Below, in pieces: positions 1 to 7,610 of a DNA stretch of 64,000 nucleotides (position 1 is the stretch's first letter; each line of letters opens with the position of its first letter). The stretch lies in assembly GCA_039182125.1 (NCBI GenBank), contig JBCDCH010000007.1:1-64000 (forward strand), in the 5' to 3' direction. The notes under the pieces are model-generated. The model was not told where the DNA came from and searched no databases. It was given only the letters and a program-made list of their open reading frames with translations. The translations under genes were made by a program, and so were the position numbers. This stretch comes from Planctomycetota bacterium (GTDB taxonomy: Bacteria; Planctomycetota; Phycisphaerae; Tepidisphaerales; Tepidisphaeraceae).

Positions 1-35
1 ATTACGCTTTTGGCCTTGGGCCAGAAAGATGTGTT

Positions 36-1712
36 ATGCGCTCTCCCAACATGGTCGAGTCTCTCGAACCACGCAAACTCTTGTCCGGTACAACCGGGTT
101 TGTGGAACCGCAGGATACGATTCTTTCCGCCGATTCGATTAACATAAAGATCGACCGACTCTTACAAGCGGTCGGCCCTGTTCTCGGTAGACAAGAGTTA
201 AGTGTTGCTCGTTTCGACAACCGGCCGGACACAATTTTTCCGGCCGATCCCGGCGGCACCACCGCACACGCCCAGGGAACTTCCGGGCCTGCCATCGCCG
301 CACTCTCCGGTACTACTGACCTCGGTGGAGGCGTAGGTGTTGGTGAAGGGGAAGCGGACCCTACTCGCAAGCCACACGTCCCACCTCCCGACCGCGGTGG
401 TTTGATCGTTGGCGACTTCAACAACGACGGCGTCCTCAACGCCCCCGACATCGACATCCTTCTCGACGCCGAACGCGCCGGGATCTATCAAGAACAGTTT
501 GACCTCTACGGCAACAACGGCGTTATCGACCAGAAAGATGTCGATCACTGGGTCTGGGGATTGGCGTCGATCCCCTACGGCGATCTGGACTTCGATCACG
601 ACCGCGATGCCGATGGCATTGATATTATGTGGAAAAACTACACCAACGGCCTAACCAAAGCCGGCTGGGCAGACGGCGACGTCACCGGCGACGGGGTTGT
701 CGACCACGACGACGTATTGCTCGCCAAGCGCAAACAAGACAGAACCTCCGGTCTGCTCTGGGGTAACCTTGATGGCTCTGGCCGTTTCTACGGTACAGTC
801 GGCGACGACGTTATCACCGGCACCGATGGCGATGACATAATCTGGGGAGGACCGGGAACTGACACAGTTAATGCTAATGGAGGGGATGATGAAATTTGGT
901 CATCGGATGCAAACGAGGCATTTGATGGCGGAACAGGCGACGATTTCCTCATTGTGGCAGACGCGCAACACTTTTCCACATACGTCATAAACGAAATCGA
1001 AGCAGCCGAAATTACCAGCAATGCTTCTGGCGGCGCGGATCAAGTACCAGCGGTCCCGGAACTTGACAACATCAACTCTATCCCAACTATTTTGGCGAGT
1101 CTATTCGACTCGGCCCCTGACGCCGCTTTACTCAGTCTGACACCCAACGACGGGTCGGGAAACGACGATGATGAGGAAGACGACCCCCTTACCGAACTCG
1201 GCGCCAATCTAGCAGAAGCACTGCCAGCCGGAACGCCTTCATTTATTGTTGAGGCCGTGAATGAGGCTCCGACCAGATTGGCCACATGGCTCTTAGAGAA
1301 AGCATCCGAAGTCGACGAGAGCGGCATTCTCTACCTTCCTCAGGAGCCGTGGATGAGTTTCGCCCCAGAGTTAGATACGGTGAATTTCCCGAGTTATACC
1401 GAACCAAGGTACCTGGAAGACAGTGAAATTAGGCCGACTTTTGGATATGATAACTTCGATTTATCTGATCCGCTTGCCTCGACTGTGGATGTAGGCTTTG
1501 AGGTAAACTTTTTTCCAGGCGAAAGCAATCTTTCAGTTTGGGGCTCTGTGGGACTTCGCGTCGACAACGGCTTGGCTATATTTGATGGATACGAAATCGG
1601 ATTTAAATGGCAGGCTACCGACAACATGCATTTCAAAGTCTACGGCAGCATGGACCCAGAGGCCGAAGGCGGCGAAACATTTATGAAAGCTGGCGTGGGC
1701 TGGTGTTTCTAG
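36..1712 (+). CDS. LEPR-XLL surface protein with dockerin-like EF-hand loops and RTX repeats
   Basis: Predicted exported or surface protein of 558 aa; function unknown. The N-terminus carries ESLEPRKLLSG (residues 8-18), the LEPR-XLL motif of planctomycete surface proteins. Residues 126-235 hold at least four Asp-rich calcium loops (DFNNDGVLNAPD, GDVTGDGVVDHDD and others), as in dockerin type I. Residues 253-305 hold RTX-like glycine/aspartate nonapeptides (GTDGDDIIWGG). An acidic linker (NDDDEEDD) follows near residue 375. The last 60 residues alternate hydrophobic and polar residues and end in Trp-Cys-Phe, which could form beta strands. ATG codons at 36 and 51 are both possible, and the frame is open to the left window edge, so the true start could lie outside. 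GC is lower than in the neighbouring genes. A strong hairpin follows the stop. Confidence 0.75.
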   Translation: MRSPNMVESLEPRKLLSGTTGFVEPQDTILSADSINIKIDRLLQAVGPVLGRQELSVARFDNRPDTIFPADPGGTTAHAQGTSGPAIAALSGTTDLGGGVGVGEGEADPTRKPHVPPPDRGGLIVGDFNNDGVLNAPDIDILLDAERAGIYQEQFDLYGNNGVIDQKDVDHWVWGLASIPYGDLDFDHDRDADGIDIMWKNYTNGLTKAGWADGDVTGDGVVDHDDVLLAKRKQDRTSGLLWGNLDGSGRFYGTVGDDVITGTDGDDIIWGGPGTDTVNANGGDDEIWSSDANEAFDGGTGDDFLIVADAQHFSTYVINEIEAAEITSNASGGADQVPAVPELDNINSIPTILASLFDSAPDAALLSLTPNDGSGNDDDEEDDPLTELGANLAEALPAGTPSFIVEAVNEAPTRLATWLLEKASEVDESGILYLPQEPWMSFAPELDTVNFPSYTEPRYLEDSEIRPTFGYDNFDLSDPLASTVDVGFEVNFFPGESNLSVWGSVGLRVDNGLAIFDGYEIGFKWQATDNMHFKVYGSMDPEAEGGETFMKAGVGWCF

Positions 1713-1729
1713 CACACAACCAGGTGAAT

Positions 1730-1778
1730 ACAAGGCGTTCCTGTTTGTCGCTCCAATCAGATAACAGGAACGCCTTGT
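1730..1778 (+). terminator. Hairpin terminator after the surface protein gene
   Basis: A perfect 16-bp inverted repeat (arms 1730-1745 and 1763-1778, loop 17 nt) lies 18 bp after the stop codon of the upstream gene and before manA. There is only a weak T-rich tail. Confidence 0.6.
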
Positions 1779-1815
1779 TCCTTGTCTACAGCGAGTTGGA
1801 TTCTACGCTAGGAAC

Positions 1816-2790
1816 ATGCAGCCGATTCGATTACAGTCACGACCGATTGAGAAAATGTGGGGCGGGCGGAAGCTGGCCGAGGTGCTGGGGCGGGAGTTGC
1901 CCGAGGGGACCATCGGCGAGTCGTGGGAGGTGTACGACTTTCCGCCGGGGGTGATCGAGGACGACCAATGGGTGTCGGCAAAGGTCCGCGGCACCGACAT
2001 GACCCTGCACGACCTGTTGTGCGAGAACCCGGAAGAGTTGCTCGGCTCCCACGAGGCGGTCCAGACCGAGCACGGGCCGCAGTTCCCGTTGCTCATCAAG
2101 TTCCTCGATGCCCGTGAGGATCTGTCGGTGCAGGTCCATCCCGACGACGCCTACGCCGCTGCGCATGAGGGGGCCCACCTCAAGAACGAATGCTGGACGA
2201 TCCTGCAGCACGAGCCGAACGCGCGGCTGCTGGCCGGGTTGGGCGATGGCGTAACAGCGGATCAGTTCCGCAGCGCCCTCGAGGCCGGCACGGTCGAGGA
2301 GCTGCTCCGGGCCGTCCCCGCGGAAGTGGGCGTCACGCATTATCTGCCCAGCGGGACGGTCCATGCGCTAGGTGCGGGCATGCTCGTGGCCGAGGTGCAG
2401 ACGCCGTCGGACACGACCTACCGGGTGTTCGACTTCAACCGCGTCGATCCCTCGACCGGCGAGCAACGGGAGTTGCACATCGAGCCGGCGCTGGCGTGCA
2501 TCGACTTCGACGATCCGAACCCGCCCAAGCCGTCGGACGTTCACTCGATGGGGGCCAGCGGGGTGGTCGTCGACGCGCCGCAGTTCACGGTCCATCGCCG
2601 GGCGGCATCGACTTCGACACCCGTCGAACCCGGCTTCGCGGTGCTGCTCTGCACCGAAGGCAGTGCGACGCTCGGCAGGGAACGGTTCAAGCGTGGCGAC
2701 GTCGTCATCCTGCCCCACGACCGCGACGATTTGACGGTCAAGCCGGACGGCCATGCGGTCTGGCTCGAAACACGCCTGCCGACCGCATGA
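1816..2790 (+). CDS. manA: Mannose-6-phosphate isomerase, class I
   Basis: Zinc enzyme that interconverts mannose-6-phosphate and fructose-6-phosphate, feeding mannose into glycolysis or supplying mannose-6-phosphate for GDP-mannose. The 324-aa length fits the short bacterial class I form (Bacillus type). Visible hallmarks are the N-terminal KMWGG segment, the metal-site sequence QVHPDD near residue 106, the KNE(C)W glutamate near residue 124, and the GTVHALG histidine near residue 180. A cupin-like C-terminal domain ends at the stop. The gene stands alone between a terminator and a 480-bp intergenic region. The ATG at 1816 is preceded by AGGAAC, an acceptable ribosome site. Confidence 0.92.
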   Translation: MQPIRLQSRPIEKMWGGRKLAEVLGRELPEGTIGESWEVYDFPPGVIEDDQWVSAKVRGTDMTLHDLLCENPEELLGSHEAVQTEHGPQFPLLIKFLDAREDLSVQVHPDDAYAAAHEGAHLKNECWTILQHEPNARLLAGLGDGVTADQFRSALEAGTVEELLRAVPAEVGVTHYLPSGTVHALGAGMLVAEVQTPSDTTYRVFDFNRVDPSTGEQRELHIEPALACIDFDDPNPPKPSDVHSMGASGVVVDAPQFTVHRRAASTSTPVEPGFAVLLCTEGSATLGRERFKRGDVVILPHDRDDLTVKPDGHAVWLETRLPTA

Positions 2791-3269
2791 ACTCGCATCC
2801 CGACGCCGCCGGTCTGGGAAGGAAAAGAAAAGAAGAATTCCGGGAATTTCCGGGTTTATTCCGACACTTGTAACGGGACGAATGCTTATCATCATCCCGG
2901 AAGGTTGCCGCCGTCTGCAACCTGTGGGGGTTGTGTGGAGGTTTTTGCGGTTTTCAGGACGGCCGGTGTTGGTTTTGCAAATCCGCGACCCGAGGTGTTG
3001 CGTAACACCTCCAGCGGAAAGCCGCACCGAGACGAGCAGCGCGGCACGGAGTAAGGACCTCCGTGACCGGGCGTGGACGAGAAGCCGGGATCCTGATCAG
3101 TTCCCGCCGTGCCGATCGCCCGCGAAGGCCACAAAAGTGCTGACCCGACCGTCGCAATGGCGGTCACGCGGCATGAACGGTTGGCCCGCTGAAAATGCAA
3201 GCGCGATGTCGTCGGCATGCCTTTGTCGATGACCTGCCACCAACGCCGGCCCGGAGGGTCGGCAATGCC
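2791..3269. other. Intergenic region with several short hairpins, no gene seen
   Basis: No convincing coding frame is seen in this 479-bp stretch. It contains a perfect odd palindrome AATTCCGGGAATT (2836-2848) followed by further TTCCGGG-like units, a hairpin GAGGTGTT-GCGT-AACACCTC (2992-3011), and a hairpin CACGGAG/CTCCGTG with a 7-nt loop (3045-3065). It is likely the 3' end of manA and the promoter and leader of the subtilase gene. Which element does what cannot be told from the sequence. Confidence 0.45.
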
Positions 3270-5633
3270 ATGAAGGCTCATCATCTCGCCGCCCACGCGG
3301 CACAATCCGAGGCTCGCCGCCCCGCCCCGTCGCCTGTCAGCCATACCCGATCCCCCATCGGCCGGGCTGCACTCGTTGCTGCGCCAAGAATCGAAACCCT
3401 GGAAGGTCGTCGGCTGCTCAACGGCGACTTGCCCGCCGACCCGCCGGACGATCCGCCCGCCCCTGCCTGGGTTGATGTGGCGGAACTGATCCGACTCGAT
3501 GAATGGGTCGCGATGCAGGAGCCGGACGTGCTTCCGAGTCAGGGGCCCAACGACGATGGCGGCGGCGAAGACACCAGCGGCCAACCCGAAGGGGTCACGG
3601 GTGACGACGGAACTGGCGATGGCTCGTCTGGCGATGGCTCGGACGGCGACGGGACGGGTGGTACCGGCCCCGTAGGAGGCGATGACCCCGGCGGCGACGG
3701 CGGCGATGATCCCGTTGACGATCCTGCCCCACCGTCGGTGCCGGTCATCCTCGGTGCCGGCCATGCCGTCGCAATCATTGACTCGGGCATCGACTACATG
3801 CACCCGGATCTGGGCGGCGGCTTCGGCGAGGGCTTTAAGGTCGTGGGCGGCTGGGACTTCGTCGACGACGACGCCGACCCGCTCGACACCAACGGCCACG
3901 GCACCGCGGTCGCCGGGATCATCGGGGCCGACGAGTTCATGGTCGACGGTCGGAAGATGCGTGGCATCGCCCCCCAGGCCGACCTGATCGCGCTGCGAGT
4001 CAACGGCGACGACGAGCCGGTCACCGCCGCCCGGATGGAGGAGGCACTCCAATGGGTGCTGGCCAATCGCGAAGCGTTCAACATCTCGGCGGTGAACCTC
4101 TCGCTGGGAGCGGGCCACTTCAATCAGGCCCACAGCGACAGCCGGTACGGTGACGAGTTGACCGCGCTGGCCGAAGCCGGTGTTTTGGTCGTCGCGGCCA
4201 GCGGCAACAGCGGCATCGCCGACGGTGCCGGCAACGTCAATCCCGGCATCGACTTCCCCGCCGCCCACCCCGACGTGCTCAGCGTCGGCGGCGTCGATCG
4301 CTTCGGCGTCATCCCCGATTCCGTCGAACGCGGCGACCTGCTAGACGTCCTCGCACCCAGCGTCGACGTGCCCAGCCTTGCCGTCGGCGGCGGCTACGCG
4401 TTGGTCAACGGCACCAGCTTCTCCACGCCCTTCCTCGCCGGCCTGTTCCCGCTGTTCAAGCAGCTCGACCCGGCCGCCGGCGTGGACGACTTCCACTCGC
4501 TCATCCGTGCGGCGGGCGACCGCAATGTCGACGGTGACGACGAGTTCGGCCCGACCACCGGTCTCGAGTTCGCCCAGCTCGACATGTTCGATCTGCTGAC
4601 CACGGCGAACCTCCGTGCCGCGGGAGATCAGGCACTGCTCGAACCGGAGATCGGCAAGTTTGGTAACGAGAATGACTTGGTCGTCGACGACGCGGGCGTG
4701 TTGCACTACGCCTGGTTCGACAGCGGACTCCGCACGCTGCGGTACGCGACGCAGTCGGTTAGCGGCATGTGGTCGACGCCGGTCCAGATCGACGACGTGA
4801 CCCCCGAGCAGGGTCACTACGTTTCGCTCGCGCTCGACAGCTTCGGTCGGCCGAGCATCGCTTACTACGACGGGCTCAACGGCGACCTGAAGTTCGCCAG
4901 CATGCGGGACGGTACCTGGTCCAGCGAGACGCTCGAGTTCAAGGGCAGCACCGGGCTTTACCCGTCGCTGGTCTTTGAAGCCGACGACACCGCCGCGATC
5001 AGCTACTACCGCAAACAGGACGGCGACCTGCGGCTCTTCCGCCGACCGGCCGATGGCCCCGACGCCGGCACCTGGGTCGGCACGATCATCGACGAGGAAA
5101 ACGACACGGGCCGGTCCGGCGATTTGGAGATCACGCCCGACGGAACACTCGCCATTGCCTACGACCACTCCACCACCGGCCAACTCCGCATCGCCGAGGA
5201 GCTGTCCGACGGCGCTTGGCAGATCACCATTGTCGACCCCGACACCATCGGCGGCGTGGCGTTCATCGACCTCGAGTACCACGGGGATCGCCCGCACATC
5301 AGCTATTACGACGCCCACCCGGCCGACCTGAAGTTCGCCGAGCGAGCCGATGGCCTTTGGTCGACCACCCGACTCCAATCCAAGGGCCCGGTCGGGCTGT
5401 ACACGCAGTTGCACTTCGACGCCGACGGCATGGCCAACATCCTGTTCTACGACCGCCGACAGGACCGGTTGGACCTCGCGACCGAAAAGCCCGACGGCAG
5501 CTTCGGCCGCGTAGCCGTCGCCGAAACCGCCGGCCGGTACATCGCAACCACCGTCTTCGGCGACACACTGCTGTTTACCTACCGCGACACCGACACCACC
5601 CGTGTTCTGATCGACGAAATGCCGCTCGCATAG
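3270..5633 (+). CDS. Secreted subtilisin-like serine protease (S8) with LEPR-XLL motif
   Basis: Predicted exported serine endopeptidase. Taking the ATG at 3270 (787 aa), an LEPR-XLL type motif (ETLEGRRLLNG) follows about 40 residues in. A Gly/Asp-rich low-complexity linker comes next, up to about residue 155. The S8 catalytic triad is complete: Asp171 in DSGID, His210 in NGHGTAVAG and Ser383 in NGTSFSTP. The C-terminal half (about 460-787) carries repeated units of the type SIAYYDGLNGDLKFA and ISYYDAHPADLKFAE, consistent with a beta-propeller-like domain that may bind substrate or surface polymers. A start at 3195 in the same frame would add 25 residues with no recognisable signal. No other protease or inhibitor gene lies nearby. 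Confidence 0.88.
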   Translation: MKAHHLAAHAAQSEARRPAPSPVSHTRSPIGRAALVAAPRIETLEGRRLLNGDLPADPPDDPPAPAWVDVAELIRLDEWVAMQEPDVLPSQGPNDDGGGEDTSGQPEGVTGDDGTGDGSSGDGSDGDGTGGTGPVGGDDPGGDGGDDPVDDPAPPSVPVILGAGHAVAIIDSGIDYMHPDLGGGFGEGFKVVGGWDFVDDDADPLDTNGHGTAVAGIIGADEFMVDGRKMRGIAPQADLIALRVNGDDEPVTAARMEEALQWVLANREAFNISAVNLSLGAGHFNQAHSDSRYGDELTALAEAGVLVVAASGNSGIADGAGNVNPGIDFPAAHPDVLSVGGVDRFGVIPDSVERGDLLDVLAPSVDVPSLAVGGGYALVNGTSFSTPFLAGLFPLFKQLDPAAGVDDFHSLIRAAGDRNVDGDDEFGPTTGLEFAQLDMFDLLTTANLRAAGDQALLEPEIGKFGNENDLVVDDAGVLHYAWFDSGLRTLRYATQSVSGMWSTPVQIDDVTPEQGHYVSLALDSFGRPSIAYYDGLNGDLKFASMRDGTWSSETLEFKGSTGLYPSLVFEADDTAAISYYRKQDGDLRLFRRPADGPDAGTWVGTIIDEENDTGRSGDLEITPDGTLAIAYDHSTTGQLRIAEELSDGAWQITIVDPDTIGGVAFIDLEYHGDRPHISYYDAHPADLKFAERADGLWSTTRLQSKGPVGLYTQLHFDADGMANILFYDRRQDRLDLATEKPDGSFGRVAVAETAGRYIATTVFGDTLLFTYRDTDTTRVLIDEMPLA

Positions 5634-5690
5634 ACGGTGAAACACAGCTTTTCCTGCGACCCACAGGGACTCATCTTCGTAGAGTTGAAT

Positions 5691-6650
5691 ATGGTTCGCA
5701 AAACCTGCACTGCAGCCGTTGGTTTGCTCTTAGTCCTACTAATCGGTTCCCCGACAAGTGCCGGAACCGTTACAACCTACGCATCACCAGCGCTCGACGT
5801 AGACACGGTCAACACGCACCTTATTGCAGTGCCCGACGGCATCGTGATTTTCGACGCCCAACGACTCAACACTGAGGCCAAGCGCGTGGTGCGACTTGTC
5901 GGCGACCAGAAAGTGGTGGCAATCGTCGTCAGCCATGGGCACACCGACCACTACGGTGGCCTACCCACACTCGCCGAGGCGTTCCCCGATGCGTCCCGCA
6001 TCGCTACCGCAACCACGACCGCCGGTATCACTGAAGATAATCGTGGCTTCAACGCCATGCGTCGCGAACGACATGGCGAACGGTTTCCCACCCAAGACCA
6101 ACTCACTGCCGCCAGGCCCACACATGCTGTTACCGATGGCGACCGGCTCGAGTTAGGCGGGACTGAGTTCGACGTGGCAACCTTCGGCCCTGGCGAGGCA
6201 GAGGATCATCTTGTGCTCTATCGCCCCGATACCGGCGACCTATTCGTCGGCGACATGATCAGCAACGGCGTGATTCCGGTCCCATTCGAGAGCCTTGACG
6301 GTTGGTTAGCGCAGCTCGACGAGTTGGAACGGCGGTTTCCGGACGCAACCACATTGCATCCCGGCCACGGCGCGTCAGGGCCGGCTAGCAAACTGATCGG
6401 CGGCGTCCGCGGTTACCTGCTGCAACTCCGCAGTCTGGTCGAGACGGCATTGACTGAAGACAACAAACTCACCGCGGATGAGATCGCTGACATTGTGTTT
6501 GAAATGGAAACAAGCCACCCTCACCGCATTGGCGTGGCCGGCTTCGACCGCCGGACATTGCTCGGCATCATCGCCCAGCGAATAGCGACACAGCTCGGCG
6601 GAACTGCCGATTCCGTCGACTGGAACCGGCGGAGTGTTGAACAAGATTAG
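5691..6650 (+). CDS. Exported metallo-beta-lactamase-fold hydrolase
   Basis: MBL-fold metallohydrolase of 319 aa, predicted periplasmic. The ATG at 5691 is chosen because it is followed at once by a signal peptide (VRKTCTAAVGLLLVLLIG, cleavage around TSAG); an in-frame start at 5637 would bury it. The metal-binding HxHxDH motif is HGHTDH (residues 82-87) and a later HPGHG lies at 223-227. The substrate is not evident. The family includes quorum-lactonases, glyoxalase II-like and antibiotic-inactivating enzymes, and nothing here selects among them. It directly follows the subtilase gene (57 bp) and could share its transcript. Confidence 0.8.
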   Translation: MVRKTCTAAVGLLLVLLIGSPTSAGTVTTYASPALDVDTVNTHLIAVPDGIVIFDAQRLNTEAKRVVRLVGDQKVVAIVVSHGHTDHYGGLPTLAEAFPDASRIATATTTAGITEDNRGFNAMRRERHGERFPTQDQLTAARPTHAVTDGDRLELGGTEFDVATFGPGEAEDHLVLYRPDTGDLFVGDMISNGVIPVPFESLDGWLAQLDELERRFPDATTLHPGHGASGPASKLIGGVRGYLLQLRSLVETALTEDNKLTADEIADIVFEMETSHPHRIGVAGFDRRTLLGIIAQRIATQLGGTADSVDWNRRSVEQD

Positions 6651-6677
6651 CACGCCTACTTAAGGTAAAGTTCATCC

Positions 6678-7517
6678 ATGCGTGGGCTTGTCATGTCGGC
6701 GATGGGGCTTTACGGGAAGATCGCCCCGACTCAGCGCGGCGGCTTTCGGCTCTGCCGACTCGCCCGCCGGGCTTGGCCCCGCGATCAGTGGCAGGGCCGC
6801 CGCACCAATCCGCACGGGCTTTCCATCGACACGGACCTGGCGACGTACCCCGATGTCGCGATGGCGTTCGGGCTGTACGAACTCGACACTCTGCGGGTGC
6901 TGCGCGATCACATCCGCCCGGGTGACACGTTCGTCGATGGCGGTGCCAACCTCGGCTACTTCACGCTCCATGCCGCCAAGCTCGGTGCGACCGTGCATGC
7001 CTTCGAACCAGACCCGGCCAACCGACAACGGCTCGACGCCAACCTCACGGCGAACGATCTCCAAGCCACCGTCCACGCCGCCGCCCTCTCCGACACGGCG
7101 ACCACGCTCACGCTCCACCACCCGCCCGACGACGGTAACCTCAACCACGGCCAAACCAGCGTCCTCGCCGAACTCGCCGGCGGCGGCACCACCACCGAAG
7201 TCGACGCCGTCCGCCTCGATGAAACCGTCGACCACGCCGACGTGATTAAGCTCGACGTCGAGGGCGCGGAACTCGCCGCACTTCGGGGGATGAGCGGGCT
7301 GCTAGGCGGCGAGCGCCCGCCGGTGCTGGTGGTGGAGGCGAACCACGAGGCCTGCCGCGCCGCCGGACACGCGCCCGGGGATCTGTTGCGCGTGGTCCAC
7401 GAGGCAAACGCGTCGTACCGCTGCTGGTGGATCGGCGGCCGACTGCGTGAGCTGCCCACGCCCGAGGCGATCGACGCTCTACCCCGTGAGGGCAACCTAC
7501 TTCTGAAACCCGCGTGA
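6678..7517 (+). CDS. FkbM-family SAM-dependent methyltransferase
   Basis: Class I methyltransferase of the FkbM family, which usually O-methylates sugars or polyketides. The 279-aa protein has the SAM-binding motif FVDGGANLGYFTLHAAKLG (about 85-103), the acidic motif AFEPDP, and a VIKLDVEGAE motif typical of FkbM. A basic N-terminal segment (about 1-60) has no clear signal. It is unlinked to the other envelope glycan genes in the window (51.9-57.6 kb), so the acceptor is unknown. Confidence 0.82.
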   Translation: MRGLVMSAMGLYGKIAPTQRGGFRLCRLARRAWPRDQWQGRRTNPHGLSIDTDLATYPDVAMAFGLYELDTLRVLRDHIRPGDTFVDGGANLGYFTLHAAKLGATVHAFEPDPANRQRLDANLTANDLQATVHAAALSDTATTLTLHHPPDDGNLNHGQTSVLAELAGGGTTTEVDAVRLDETVDHADVIKLDVEGAELAALRGMSGLLGGERPPVLVVEANHEACRAAGHAPGDLLRVVHEANASYRCWWIGGRLRELPTPEAIDALPREGNLLLKPA

Positions 7518-7610
7518 TATTGAAGCCTTGCGTCATCGTGGTAACTTGCTCGCTGGCCGTCGCACGCTCGGCGGCCCACGCCGAGGGGGTTCCGCAACGG
7601 TGAGTGAGCC

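Noticed and set aside
2892-4268. Long minus-strand open frame (458 codons) opposite the subtilase gene
   Set aside because: It is the antisense of a clear protease in GC-rich DNA, has no recognisable motif and a composition typical of shadow frames.
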